DNA of 64,000 nucleotides from Nocardia transvalensis NBRC 15921 (GCF_000308875.1 NZ_BAGL01000033.1:85794-149793), one strand, 5' to 3'. Positions 20,275 through 31,993 are shown, numbered from the stretch's first letter. Program-made: numbers and translations. Notes: a model not told the origin generated them from the sequence alone.

Positions 20275-20973
20275 ATGATCTACGTCCGAGCGAAGATCTG
20301 CGGTATCCGGAGCGAGTCCGATCTCCGGGCCGCGGTTGCCGCAGAGGCCGATGCGGTCGGATTCATCTCGGGCACCACGCATTTCAGCGAGGACGTGCTC
20401 TCCGCGGAGCGGGCGCGCGTGCTGTCGCGGCTGGTGCCGACGACCACCGACCGCGTGCTGGTCACCCATCTCACCGACGCCGACGAGGTCCTGCGGCTGG
20501 CCGACCGCATCGAGGTCGACTGCATCCAGTTGCACGGCCTGATCACCCTGGACACCGTCCGTGCCGTCCGCGCGGGCGCCGACGGCCGCCGGGTGATCCG
20601 CGCGGTGCACGTCACCGGGCCGCAGGCCATCGGCGCGGCGGTCGCCGTGGCCCCGGACTGCGACGGGATCGTGCTGGACTCACGCTCGGCCGACCGGCTG
20701 GGCGGCACCGGCCGCACCCACGACTGGTCGATCAGCGCGCGCATCGTGAACACCTTCGCGGGCACCGGTTTTCCGGTGATGCTCGCGGGCGGCCTCAATC
20801 CGGGCAATGTCCGGGCCGCGATCGAGGCGGTCCGCCCGGCCTGGGTCGACGTCAACTCCGGCCTCGACGACCGCCACGGCGACAAGGACGGCCCGGCCTG
20901 CGATCAATTCGTCAGGGCGGCACACGGCGTCGCGGCGCCGACCGCTGTTCTAGCCCGACCGCCAGCAGAATGA
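20275..20973 (+). CDS. Phosphoribosylanthranilate isomerase-like (TrpF family) protein
   Basis: The 232-residue beta/alpha barrel keeps the TrpF signatures: KICGIRSESD at the N-terminus (general-base Cys), GIVLDS with the general-acid Asp, GGTGRTHDW at the phosphate loop, and AGGLNPGNV plus VDVNSGLDD at the C-terminal phosphate site. TrpF isomerises phosphoribosylanthranilate in tryptophan synthesis. Most actinobacteria lack trpF because PriA does both TrpF and HisA steps. A free-standing copy outside a trp operon suggests a specialised role. ATG at 20275 is the start that matches the family. The gene is convergent with the EamA gene and overlaps it by 62 bases. Confidence 0.85.
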   Translation: MIYVRAKICGIRSESDLRAAVAAEADAVGFISGTTHFSEDVLSAERARVLSRLVPTTTDRVLVTHLTDADEVLRLADRIEVDCIQLHGLITLDTVRAVRAGADGRRVIRAVHVTGPQAIGAAVAVAPDCDGIVLDSRSADRLGGTGRTHDWSISARIVNTFAGTGFPVMLAGGLNPGNVRAAIEAVRPAWVDVNSGLDDRHGDKDGPACDQFVRAAHGVAAPTAVLARPPAE

Positions 20974-21778
20974 GCACCCCCGCGGCCGCCGTCGCGGCGG
21001 TCAGCCGGGTCTCGGTGCACACAGTTCCGACCAGCGCCGCCACCACCGCCTCGTTGAGTCCCACGATGCTCGCCGTCGCCGCGTCCAGCCACCGCAGCGC
21101 CTGCCAGTAGAGGGCGAATCCGGGACCGAGCAGCAGCGCGCCCACCGCGGCCAGCTCGGCCGCCACCGTCGGCCGCGGCGGATCGAACGCCAGCAGCGGG
21201 CTGCTCGCGGCCCCCGCCACCAGCAGTTGCAGTCCGGCCGAGGTGATCGTGTGGTTCGGCCCGGCCGCACGGACGATCAGGCTGACCAGGGCCGCCACGC
21301 ACGCCGCGCTACCGAGGGCCAGCAGGCAGCCCGCGATCGCCGCACCCGCGTCGCGTCCGGCCGCGTGCCGCCCGGTGACCAGCCAGATGGCCGCCGCGAC
21401 CAGCATCAGCTCCAGCAGCACCGGCACGCTCGGTGCCCGCCGCCCGCGTACCAGCGCCGCGGTGATGATCAGCACCGGCGCGGCCAGATGCAGAGCGACC
21501 ACCACGGGCAGCGGGCCGATCCGCAGCGCGGCCACGTACAGCGCGAGATTCGCCGTCTCCAGACCGCCCAGCTTCAGGTACAGCCCGGGGCGCGCCCGGA
21601 ACGCCGCCCACGGCCGCTCCCCGCACAGCCGGGCCAGGACCAGCAGCGTCACCGCGCCGCCCAGCGCCACCAGACCGGCGGTGGTGGGCGCGGCGAGGAC
21701 CGCGAGCAGTGCGCTGGAGGTGCCCCACAGACAGGTCACGGCCGCCATCAGAGCGAGCGGGGCCAGCGGGGCGGTCAC
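20912..21778 (-). CDS. EamA/DMT-family transporter
   Basis: The 288-residue protein is made of about ten hydrophobic segments in two repeated five-helix halves, as in EamA (drug/metabolite) exporters. The second half has the typical PGFALYWQALRWLDAATASIVGLNEAVVAALVG block. GTG at 21778 lies 5 bases after the stop of the upstream toroid-protein gene, so the two are one operon. Likely an exporter of a small metabolite; substrate unknown. Confidence 0.85.
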   Translation of the reverse strand: MTAPLAPLALMAAVTCLWGTSSALLAVLAAPTTAGLVALGGAVTLLVLARLCGERPWAAFRARPGLYLKLGGLETANLALYVAALRIGPLPVVVALHLAAPVLIITAALVRGRRAPSVPVLLELMLVAAAIWLVTGRHAAGRDAGAAIAGCLLALGSAACVAALVSLIVRAAGPNHTITSAGLQLLVAGAASSPLLAFDPPRPTVAAELAAVGALLLGPGFALYWQALRWLDAATASIVGLNEAVVAALVGTVCTETRLTAATAAAGVLILLAVGLEQRSAPRRRVPP

Positions 21779-21783
21779 GGTGA

Positions 21784-23097
21784 CTACGTGAGCAGGAAAC
21801 TGATCACCGGCAGCACGAGGGCGGTGAACGCGGCGAAGACCGTCGCGGCCACTCGTCGTTTCGGCAGTCGCGGGAAACGGGTGGCGATACCGCCGTAGGC
21901 GCCGAGCGCGATCAGCGCCGTGCCCCACACGACCAGACCGCGGCTGCCGATCTTGCCGAGGGCCTGGTCGAAGCCGACCGCGAGCGCGAAGACGGTGGCC
22001 CCGGCCGCTGCGCCGATCAGCAACAGCGCCTCGCCCGCAGCGGAATTCATCAGCATGCGCCGGCCGCGGAGCGTCCCGACCGTCTGCGGGTCGCTGTGGT
22101 GGGCGCCGTCGGCGCGGCAGATCTCGTCGTAGACCTTGGCCGGATTGACCCGCTCGTTGATCGCGGGACGCACCTGTAGCAGCGCCTCCAGCGCCTGGGT
22201 GGTGGCGTACGAGGTGACCGGGCCCTCGGTCGAGATGCGGAATCCGCCGCGGTAGATGGCCAGGGCGTCCACCTCCTGCATCTCCAGCAATTCCACGATC
22301 GCCGCGCGCACCGCCGGATCGAAGATCGTGCTGCTGTCGGCGGACACCACCGCGCCGATCGCCAGGTGCAGCGTGAGATGGCGCCAGGTGTCGACGAGGT
22401 CGTCGCGGCGGAAGATCTCGGTATCGATCTCGTACTCGTTGCGGCGCAGGCCGGTCAGCAGCCGCTTGACCGCCAGCGTGCAGGCGCGCTCGGCCTGCTT
22501 GTCGCCGATCGCCGCGATCTCCGGGCGGGCCAGGACCGTCGCGATGTGCGCGGCGGCGTACATGGGCAGCGAGCGCGGCTCCTGGAACACCGCCGCGACC
22601 AGGTACGCGATACCGCGCGAGATCGCCTGGTGCCGTTCGCCGTCGGCCGCCTCGCCGCCGATCAGGGCCACGACCGCCGAGGAGGTCGCCGTGACCGACA
22701 CCGGGCCGAGGAAGCCCGACATCCGCCACCCGCCGGTCTCCGAATCCTGTTGATCCAGCAGGGAACGCACGGCGCCCGACAGTCCGGGATCGGACTCCTC
22801 GACGCCCAGGCAGCGCAGCGCGCGCACCCGCCACGCCACGTCTATCGGGGTGCGGAAATACCATTCGTCGCCGCTCGGGCGCTCGACCACGGTCGCCCGG
22901 ACCAGGGCGGCAACCTTTGTGGCACGCGGGATCTCACACCCGGCACGGTGCAGGACACAGACCACCTCGGCGGTGTTCTGCGGGTTGGGCGGCACATCGG
23001 GTATCCAGCCCCAGCCGGCGCCCCCGCTGAGGTGCGGGATCTGGCTGCTGCGCAACCACTCCACCGCCATCCGGATGCGCTCGTCAATGTTCGACAC
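21784..23097 (-). CDS. Prenyltransferase/squalene-oxidase-repeat (alpha/alpha toroid) protein with C-terminal membrane anchor
   Basis: This is a 437-residue protein. Residues 1-340 look like an alpha/alpha toroid of the prenyltransferase/terpene-cyclase kind, with QW-like repeats such as QDSETGGWRMSG. The class II cyclase acid motif DxDD is absent. From about residue 365 there are three hydrophobic helices (LLLIGAAAGATVFALAVGF, VVWGTALIALGAYGGI, TVFAAFTALVLPVISFLL), which would tie it to the membrane. GTG at 23097 has GGAAGGG 4-10 bases upstream. It is co-transcribed with the EamA transporter 5 bases downstream. I do not recognise a characterised homologue. Confidence 0.75.
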   Translation of the reverse strand: MSNIDERIRMAVEWLRSSQIPHLSGGAGWGWIPDVPPNPQNTAEVVCVLHRAGCEIPRATKVAALVRATVVERPSGDEWYFRTPIDVAWRVRALRCLGVEESDPGLSGAVRSLLDQQDSETGGWRMSGFLGPVSVTATSSAVVALIGGEAADGERHQAISRGIAYLVAAVFQEPRSLPMYAAAHIATVLARPEIAAIGDKQAERACTLAVKRLLTGLRRNEYEIDTEIFRRDDLVDTWRHLTLHLAIGAVVSADSSTIFDPAVRAAIVELLEMQEVDALAIYRGGFRISTEGPVTSYATTQALEALLQVRPAINERVNPAKVYDEICRADGAHHSDPQTVGTLRGRRMLMNSAAGEALLLIGAAAGATVFALAVGFDQALGKIGSRGLVVWGTALIALGAYGGIATRFPRLPKRRVAATVFAAFTALVLPVISFLLT

Positions 23098-23509
23098 GGC
23101 CCTTCCGCCTTTGGAACACGGCCCCGCAAACTCGCGATGGGGCGCTGGTAACTGCCACGCTACCCGGAAGGTCCGACACGCGGAGCGGACTGGCGAACGC
23201 CCTAATGAGTTGGTGGCGAACATATTTCGTTTACGTATCACGAACGGATCGGTCGGCTGGATTCAGGAATTCCCGTCGATCCGGTAGGGGGCGAAAGGGA
23301 TCCGCCGCCGGAACGGACAGTATCCGGCGGATTTCCGGGCAGGCCGCGTATCACGCTGCTACGCAAAGCGTTCGGCGCGTGACGGGAATCGGACCGCTCC
23401 GCGTTCGAATTGCAATCTCGGCCGTGCGTCCGGCGGCCGTTCCTGTCGGAGGGCTGTGCCACGATGGCGGGGTGTCCGGCCGCCGGCTCCGATGCGAGGA
23501 GAGTTCCCG
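23098..23509. promoter_or_regulatory. Divergent intergenic region, 412 bases
   Basis: This lies between the toroid/EamA operon and the hydrolase gene. An AT-richer stretch near 23200-23245 is the likeliest promoter zone. A stem pairs ATCCGCC near 23300 with GGCGGAT near 23335. No gene is supported here. Confidence 0.4.
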
Positions 23510-24328
23510 ATGGATATCCCCACAGCTCACACCCTGCCGGTCCCCGGCGCCACGCTCTACTACGAGATCCGCGGCAGCGGCCCGCTCGTGCTGCTCGTTC
23601 CGGGCGGTAACGGGGACGCGGGCTTGTTCGACGGCGTCGCCGAACTGCTCGCCGACCGGTACACGGTGGTGTCCTACGACCGGCGCGGTTTCTCCCGCAG
23701 CCCCTGCGACGGCGAGCCGCAGCGCCGTGTCGACCTGGACGCCGAGGACGCCGCGCTGCTGCTGGCACACCTCGCCACCGACCCCGCCCACGTCCTCGGC
23801 AGCAGTTCGGGCGCGATCGTCGCCCTCGAACTGCTGGCCCGGTATCCCGGCCGGATCCGCACGCTGGTGGCCCACGAGCCGCCGCTGACGAGCCTGCTCC
23901 CCGACGGCGCGCGGTGGCTGGCGTTCTTCGACGAGGTGTACGAGACCGACCGCCGGGAGGGCGCCCCGGCGGCGATGGCCAAATTCACCGCGGGAGTGGG
24001 CATGCGTGCCCAGCCGTCACCCCCTGCGGACCTGCCGCCGGAGCTGGCCGCCCGCATGGCGCGAATCCAGCAGAACATGCGGTTGTGGATGGCACAGGAA
24101 CTACGCGGATTCCCCGGCCACGAGATCGATCCCGAGGCGCTGCGCCCCGCGGCCGACCGGCTCGTACTCGGCGTCGGCGCCGATTCCCGCGACACCATGC
24201 CCGCCCGCCCGAACGCGGAACTCGCGCGGCGGCTGGGCCTGCACGTGGTCGAATTCCCCGGCGACCACGTCGGATACCTCACCAGCCCAGCCGAATTCGC
24301 CGAGCGGCTGGCCAAGGTCCTGCACTGA
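23510..24328 (+). CDS. Alpha/beta hydrolase
   Basis: The 272-residue hydrolase has oxyanion motif LVPGGNGDAG, YDRRGFSRS, nucleophile elbow GSSSGA and the C-terminal His in FPGDHVGYL. ATG at 23510 has GAGGAG 8-13 bases upstream. No signal peptide. Similar proteins are annotated as esterases or carboxylesterase-like hydrolases; the substrate cannot be inferred. It is followed by a strong hairpin. Confidence 0.87.
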   Translation: MDIPTAHTLPVPGATLYYEIRGSGPLVLLVPGGNGDAGLFDGVAELLADRYTVVSYDRRGFSRSPCDGEPQRRVDLDAEDAALLLAHLATDPAHVLGSSSGAIVALELLARYPGRIRTLVAHEPPLTSLLPDGARWLAFFDEVYETDRREGAPAAMAKFTAGVGMRAQPSPPADLPPELAARMARIQQNMRLWMAQELRGFPGHEIDPEALRPAADRLVLGVGADSRDTMPARPNAELARRLGLHVVEFPGDHVGYLTSPAEFAERLAKVLH

Positions 24329-24345
24329 GAGGTCCGGAAACAGCG

Positions 24346-24374
24346 GCGGCGGCACCCGAATCGGGTACCGCCGC
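24346..24374. terminator. Bidirectional hairpin terminator
   Basis: 14-base arms (24346-24359 and 24361-24374, GCGGCGGCACCCGA and its complement with one mismatch) are separated by one base; in RNA the loop would open to a few bases. It lies between the hydrolase stop (+) and the short frame at 24412 (-), so it can serve both. Confidence 0.6.
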
Positions 24375-24411
24375 GTGTCCGGCCGATCGGCCGGTGAAGC
24401 GTGGGACGTTC

Positions 24412-24507
24412 TCAGCCGGCCGGGCTGATCACGAGGATCTGCGCCCAGTAGGCGGCCTGCTCGGGGCCGAGCAGTGGCAACAGGTAGTCGTAGACGATGG
24501 ACGACAT
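24412..24507 (-). CDS. Possible 31-residue small protein
   Basis: The frame encodes MSSIVYDYLLPLLGPEQAAY followed by WAQILVISPAG. AAGGGAG lies 11 bases upstream of the ATG. Codon positions look biased and the peptide is amphipathic to hydrophobic. A strong hairpin follows the stop. It is not similar to anything I recognise. It could be a membrane-active peptide, a leader peptide or a chance frame. Confidence 0.35.
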   Translation of the reverse strand: MSSIVYDYLLPLLGPEQAAYWAQILVISPAG

Positions 24508-25088
24508 ACGGTGCGGAACTCCCTTGTTTCTCGACGATGGGGACAAAGAGCGCGCATGGTCGGGTAAGGATGTCCCCCGACGCGCTCGCGCAACAGTAAC
24601 AGCGCGCGGGAGTCATCGCACTACCAGCGGAAATCGGCCGCGAACCGGCAGTCGGTGGGGTATCTGTCTGTTCTGTCCGGAAGCTCCCGGTATCTCCGAA
24701 TTCATAGCGTCCGGCTCTTGATCAACGGCTCGTGACCGATGTCACCGCGTGACGACAAGGGCGGTCCGGCTGCCGCCGAGTTGCCGAACCGCCGCTACGG
24801 CCGCCGGAAGTCGACCGTCCGGTACCTGAGGGTGTGGTGGGCTTCGTCCGCAGGTACTCGAGGCCTGGATGCACGTGCAACGGCCGACGCGCCGGGCGGG
24901 ACTCGCGGAAACCGGCCATGTACCGGCGAGAACGGACACAGGCTCGCACGTCCGGCGTTGTTATCGGCTCTTAACTGGCCGTATGGGTGATCGACGTCAT
25001 ACAGTGTTGCGCGTTGGAAAGTTTCGTTGCTGGGGGTGGCAACGGGGCTGTGGGTGTCTACGAACGTAGGAAAGCAGGTTCTGTCTCT
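24508..25088. other. 581-base gap without a convincing gene
   Basis: An 83-codon frame (24739-24990, +) lacks family features and was not called. Bases 24955-25060 are AT-richer and precede a secreted-protein gene, so its promoter is probably there. GCGCGC-type inverted bases occur near 24580-24610. Confidence 0.35.
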
Positions 25089-25421
25089 ATGCGAGTAGTT
25101 CGCAAGCTGGTTGCCGGTGCGTTGATCGCCGGGGCTGCTTCGGTTTTGGGTGTGCTGGGGGCCGGGTCCGCGAATGCGGTCGCGGTGACTCCGCTACCGG
25201 GCGGGGTGAAGGTCGACCTCACGCCGGCCGATACCCAGTGGGTGCACCAGTCGCACATCGGTCAGGCCATCTCGGGTCTGCCGCATCCGTCCGCGTCGTC
25301 GTTCGGGCAGTCGCTCGACTCGGCGGCCGGGCTGTCGTCGCAGTATCCGGACGGTCGGGTCGTGTTCACCGTGTACGGGCCGTTCGACCAGTTGAACGGC
25401 ACCATGCTGGCGCTGCAGTAG
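25089..25421 (+). CDS. Small secreted protein of unknown function
   Basis: The 110-residue protein has a clear Sec signal peptide (MRVVRKLVAGALIAGAASVL, cleavage after SANA near residue 30). The mature domain of about 80 residues contains PADTQWVHQSHIGQAISGLP and YPDGRVVFTVYGPFDQLNG. An AGGAAAG site precedes ATG 25089. It ends 16 bases before the RNB nuclease gene. Small exported proteins of this kind are common in Nocardia and Rhodococcus without known function. Confidence 0.75.
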   Translation: MRVVRKLVAGALIAGAASVLGVLGAGSANAVAVTPLPGGVKVDLTPADTQWVHQSHIGQAISGLPHPSASSFGQSLDSAAGLSSQYPDGRVVFTVYGPFDQLNGTMLALQ

Positions 25422-25437
25422 TTTCAGCGCGACAGGC

Positions 25438-26892
25438 GTGGAGCTTCATCCCAGGATCGTGTCGGCGCCGGTGGACTTCGGCGCCGTACGAACCGAATTC
25501 GGGCTGGCCTCGGACTATCCGTCCGAGGCCGTCTCGGAGGCTCGCGAGGCGGTCGACGCCTTCGCGGGCGCCCGGGTCGATCGCACCGACATCCCGTTGG
25601 TGACGATCGATCCGCCCGGCGCGCTGGATCTGGACCAGGCGCTGTTCCTCGAACGCACCCCCACCGGATTCCTGCTCCGGTACGCGATCGCCGACGTGGG
25701 TGCGGTCGTCGCCCCCGACGGGCCCCTCGCCCGGGAGTCCCTGTCCCGGGGCCAGACCTTCTACCTCCCCGACACCACCGTGCCGCTGCATCCGGAGGTG
25801 CTGTCGGAAGGGTCCGCCAGCCTGCTGCCGGGACAGGACCGCCCGGCCGCCCTGTGGACCATCGAATGCGACGAACAGGCCGAGCCGCAACGGTTTTCGG
25901 TCCAGCGCGCGCTGGTCCGCTCGCGCGCCCGGCTCGACTACGCCGGAGTACAGGCCGACGCCGACGCGGGCCGCCTGCACCCCTCGATCGCCGCGCTGCC
26001 GGAATTCGGGCGGCTGCGCATCGAGGCCGGCCTGGCACGCGGCGCGATCGGCCTGCGGCTGCCCGCCCAGACCGTCGTGCGCGACGACCACAATCACGCC
26101 CCCGACCACTGGCACCTGATCATCGAGCCCCGCACCGCCGCCGACGACTGGAACGAACAGGTGTCCCTGCTGACCGGAATGTGCGCCGCCCGCATCCTGC
26201 TGGGCGAGTCGGGCAGTGAGCCCTCCGGCCAACGGCTCGGGCTGCTGCGCACCATGCCGGCGCCGCCGCAGTCGGCGATCGAATCCATTCGCCGGACCGC
26301 CGCGGCCCTCGGGGTCGACTGGCCCGCGGGGGCTCCGGTGGGGCGCATGCTGGCCGGGCTCGACACCAATTCGCCCGCTGCCCTCGTGCTCATGTCCGAG
26401 GCGACCGGGCTGCTGCGCGGCGCGTCCTACACGGTGGTCAACGGTGTGGTGCCGGATGCGGTGCAGCACAGCGGGATCGGGGCGCCCTACGCGCACGTGA
26501 CAGCGCCGCTGCGCCGCCTCGCCGACCGCTTCGCGACCGAGATCTGCCTCGCCCGCTGCGCGGGGACCGCCGTGCCGGACTGGGTGCGGGACGGCCTGGC
26601 GGCCGCCGCCGACGCCATGCGCCGCAGCGACGGCCTCGCCGGCAAGCTCGAACGCGCCTGCCTCGACCTCACCGAATCCACCGTGCTGGCCGATCGCGTG
26701 GGTGCGTCGTTCGACGCGGTCGTGGTCCGGGAGGGCAACGGCCACCGGCCCGCCGAGGTCTTCGTCGCCGACCCGCCGGTGCTCGCCAAGTGCGTGGGTG
26801 CGCCGCCGGAGGGCGAGCGGGTGCGGGTCCGGCTCATCGAGGCCGACCCGGCCAAGCGCACGGTCGTCTTCGAATTCACCGCGCCCGACTAG
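25438..26892 (+). CDS. RNB-domain ribonuclease (RNase II/R-like)
   Basis: The 484-residue protein is essentially a bare RNB catalytic domain with short flanks. It lacks the cold-shock and S1 domains of RNase R. The metal site is DPPGALDLDQA with Asp58, Asp64 and Asp66; the fourth position is Gln67, where the enterobacterial enzymes have Asp. Downstream blocks (YAIADVGAVV, SRGQTFYLPDTTVPLHPEVLSE, YAHVTAPLRRLADR) are intact. It should degrade RNA 3' to 5', probably with altered activity. GTG start with a weak ribosome site, 16 bases after the secreted-protein gene. Confidence 0.88.
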   Translation: MELHPRIVSAPVDFGAVRTEFGLASDYPSEAVSEAREAVDAFAGARVDRTDIPLVTIDPPGALDLDQALFLERTPTGFLLRYAIADVGAVVAPDGPLARESLSRGQTFYLPDTTVPLHPEVLSEGSASLLPGQDRPAALWTIECDEQAEPQRFSVQRALVRSRARLDYAGVQADADAGRLHPSIAALPEFGRLRIEAGLARGAIGLRLPAQTVVRDDHNHAPDHWHLIIEPRTAADDWNEQVSLLTGMCAARILLGESGSEPSGQRLGLLRTMPAPPQSAIESIRRTAAALGVDWPAGAPVGRMLAGLDTNSPAALVLMSEATGLLRGASYTVVNGVVPDAVQHSGIGAPYAHVTAPLRRLADRFATEICLARCAGTAVPDWVRDGLAAAADAMRRSDGLAGKLERACLDLTESTVLADRVGASFDAVVVREGNGHRPAEVFVADPPVLAKCVGAPPEGERVRVRLIEADPAKRTVVFEFTAPD

Positions 26893-26919
26893 GCCGCCCG
26901 GACCGAACCCGGACGGACC

Positions 26920-27791
26920 TCAGCGGCGGCCGTACTTGTGGCGGACGAAGGAGGCGGCCGCGGGGTACTGGTCGAGGTATTTGCGGGCGGCGTCGGATTC
27001 CGACTCGTAGAGGCGGTCGTACCCGGAGGTGTCCGATCCACGGGCGGCCGCGGCGTCGGATCGGGCGGCGATGGTCGCCATGGCCTCCACGGCATCGCGA
27101 TGGTCGCCGAGGACGGTCTGGAGCTTCTTCGCGCGGGACGACAACTCCTTCGCCGGGCCGCCCAGCACCGGGGCCGCGGCGTCGGCGGAATAGCGCAACC
27201 GCTTGGCGGCCTTGCGGATGTCGTGCAGGTGCTCGATCCGTTCGGCCTCCTCGGGTGCGGGCTCGTCGCGGACCAGGCGGCGCACCCGGCGGAAGTCGTC
27301 GCGCAGCACGTCGGAGAACCGCGGGGAGGCGTTCTTGCGCGCGAGCTTGCGGCGCAGCGGGGGATCGGTGCGCAGTGCGATCAGCCGGTCGCGCAGCCGG
27401 GCGTAGCGCTCGTCGTCCAGCGCCTCGACGATATCCCGGTGTGCGGCGGCGTACTTGGCGCGCTCGCTCTTCGCCAAGGCGCGGCCCGCCCGCTTGGCCT
27501 GCGTGGTCTGCTCGTCGGCCAGCGCGGTGAACCGGTCCGCGCGCACCTCGGCATCGCGGGCCACCCCGAGCACCCCGCCGAGCCAGCGCAGCTCGTCGCG
27601 CAGGTCGTCGACGGATTCGCGGCGGAAAAGCCCCCGGTACGAACGCAATACGCTGCGCAGCCGCCGGGTGGCCACCCGCATCTGATGCACCGAATCGACA
27701 ACGTCGGCGCGGACGTCGGGTTCGGCCGACAGCAGGCGATCGATGTCGTCGGCGAGGGCGGCGCGGAGGGCGGGACCGGTTGCTGTGCTCA

Positions 27792-27792
<1 letters not shown>
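26920..27792 (-). CDS. CHAD domain protein
   Basis: The 290-residue protein is a single all-helical CHAD domain, with the conserved His36 in SVHQMRVATRRLRSVLRSYR and a second block HDIRKAAKRLRY rich in His/Arg/Lys. CHAD domains bind polyphosphate through these basic residues. In mycobacteria the locus (Rv2226) carries a CYTH-type domain, whereas only CHAD is seen here. ATG shares a base with the stop of the upstream aminopeptidase gene. Confidence 0.88.
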
Positions 27793-30246
<2,454 letters not shown>

Positions 30247-30405
30247 CGTCCCTTTCGTCGTCTCTCCTCGAGGCCCGTACGGGTCCCCGGGTTGTCATGA
30301 CTCGTCCAACACGGACCCATTCAGTCTGCCACCGGCGGCATGCCCCGATTAAGGCGTGCCGACCATGCAATTCGTCACAGCGTCCGGTCTGGTTGGATCG
30401 TCCGC
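30247..30405. promoter_or_regulatory. Divergent promoter region panB / protease
   Basis: 159 bases between divergently transcribed genes. Promoters for both must lie here. GGGAC GATG just upstream of panB suggests a ribosome site; no clear operator is visible. Confidence 0.35.
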
Positions 30406-31950
30406 ATGCCCCTGTCGCGAACCGGCCGTCTCGCCACCCTCGTGGCCCTGACGTGTGTGGCCGCCGCCTGCTCCACATCGCCGAAAGACCAGCCCGCCAC
30501 ACCGTCGGCGGCCCCGCCGGTGCCGGCGAATCTGGAGAAGTTCTACTCCCAGACCCCGCAGTGGAGCGGCTGCGGGGATTTCGGCGACGGGACCGACCGG
30601 TTCCCGAAGGAGGCCGAGTGCGCCCGCATCACCGTGCCGGTCGACTACGACAAGCCCGACGGGCCCACCGCGCAGATCGCGATCTCCCGGATCAAGGCCA
30701 CCGGCGAGCGTGTCGGCCCCCTGCTGTTCAACCCGGGCGGCCCGGGCCAGCCCGGCCTGTGGATGGCGCAGCAGGGCCAGGAGACGCCGCTCGCGCAGCG
30801 CTTCGACCGGATCGGATTCGATCCGCGCGGCGTCGGCGCGTCCACCCCGCTGATCGCCTGCATGACCGCCAAGGAGTGGGACGACGAGCGCGCGGAGCCG
30901 CCGAAGGACAACAGTCCCGCCGGCATCGCGGCGTCGGAGGACGAGAACAAGCAGTTCGTCTCCCGCTGCACCGAGCGCACCGGTAACGAATTCCTCGCCC
31001 ACGTCGGCACCCGCGAGGTGGTCCAGGACATGGACGTGATCCGCGCGGCGCTCGGCGAGCCGAAGATGAACTACGTCGGCTACTCCTACGGCACCCGGCT
31101 GGGCTCGGCCTACGCCGAGAAGTTCCCGGACCGCGTGCGCGCGCTGGTCCTCGACGGCGCGCTGGACCCCGACGCCGACCCGGTGCAGGAGTCGGTGCAG
31201 CAGGCGGCCGGTTTCCAGCAGGCCTTCGACGCCTACGCCGCGGACTGCGCCCAGCAGCCGGACTGCCCGCTGGGCACGGATCCGAGCCAGGCGGTGACGA
31301 AGTTCCAGGCCCTGGCCGGACCGCTGTGGGACCACCCGGCCGCCACCGACGACGGCCGCGGCCTCACCTACGGCGACGCGATCACCGGCGTGCAGAACAC
31401 CCTCTACGCCGAGGACAACTGGAATGTGCTCAGCGCCGGACTGTCCCAGCTGGCCACCGGCAAGGGCGACATCCTGCTGCGCCTGGCCGACCTCTACGAC
31501 GGCCGTCGCAAGGACGGCACCTACGACAACTCCCAGGACGCGTTCATGGCGATCCACTGCGTCGACGATCCGGCGGTGAAGGACCGCGCGGTCGCCGACA
31601 AGCAGGACGCCGAGTACCGCAAGGTTGCCCCGTTCCTCGACGACGGCCACGCCACCGGGCAGGCCCCGCTCGAGCTGTGCGCGTTCTGGCCGGTGCCGAA
31701 CTCCTCCACGCCGCACAACATCACGGTCACGGGCCTGCCCAAGACCGTGGTCGTGTCCACCACCCAGGACCCCGCGACCCCCTACGAGGCCGGGGTGAAT
31801 CTGGCCAAGGAGCTGAACGCCGCCCTGATCACCAACAAGGGCACCCGACACACCGCGTTCCTGTCCGGCGGCGTGCCGTGCGTGGACGACGCGGTCATCC
31901 GGTATCTCATCGATTTGACCGAGCCCCCGGCCGGTCTCACATGTGGATAA
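30406..31950 (+). CDS. Lipoprotein serine protease/hydrolase of the CaeA/Hip1 (S33, TAP C-terminal) family
   Basis: The 514-residue exported hydrolase has a signal ending VAAACS with lipid-modifiable Cys22. The alpha/beta fold carries an NPGGPGQPG oxyanion loop, FDPRGVG and nucleophile Ser227 in VGYSYGTRLGSAYAEKFP. The TAP-like C-terminal segment holds the acid (TQDPATPYEAG) and His (GTRHTAFLSGGVPCVDDAV). In M. tuberculosis the homologous cell-envelope protease (Rv2224c) cleaves GroEL2 and affects immunity. ATG 30406 gives a good signal peptide; the longer frame from 30340 does not. Confidence 0.92.
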   Translation: MPLSRTGRLATLVALTCVAAACSTSPKDQPATPSAAPPVPANLEKFYSQTPQWSGCGDFGDGTDRFPKEAECARITVPVDYDKPDGPTAQIAISRIKATGERVGPLLFNPGGPGQPGLWMAQQGQETPLAQRFDRIGFDPRGVGASTPLIACMTAKEWDDERAEPPKDNSPAGIAASEDENKQFVSRCTERTGNEFLAHVGTREVVQDMDVIRAALGEPKMNYVGYSYGTRLGSAYAEKFPDRVRALVLDGALDPDADPVQESVQQAAGFQQAFDAYAADCAQQPDCPLGTDPSQAVTKFQALAGPLWDHPAATDDGRGLTYGDAITGVQNTLYAEDNWNVLSAGLSQLATGKGDILLRLADLYDGRRKDGTYDNSQDAFMAIHCVDDPAVKDRAVADKQDAEYRKVAPFLDDGHATGQAPLELCAFWPVPNSSTPHNITVTGLPKTVVVSTTQDPATPYEAGVNLAKELNAALITNKGTRHTAFLSGGVPCVDDAVIRYLIDLTEPPAGLTCG

Positions 31951-31993
31951 CCGGTGAGTCTCACTGGGAGATAATTTGCCCCGCATTGGCCAT

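Noticed and set aside
24739..24990. 83-codon plus-strand frame
   Set aside because: No ribosome site, no hydrophobic or domain pattern, and stop-free length is common at this GC content.
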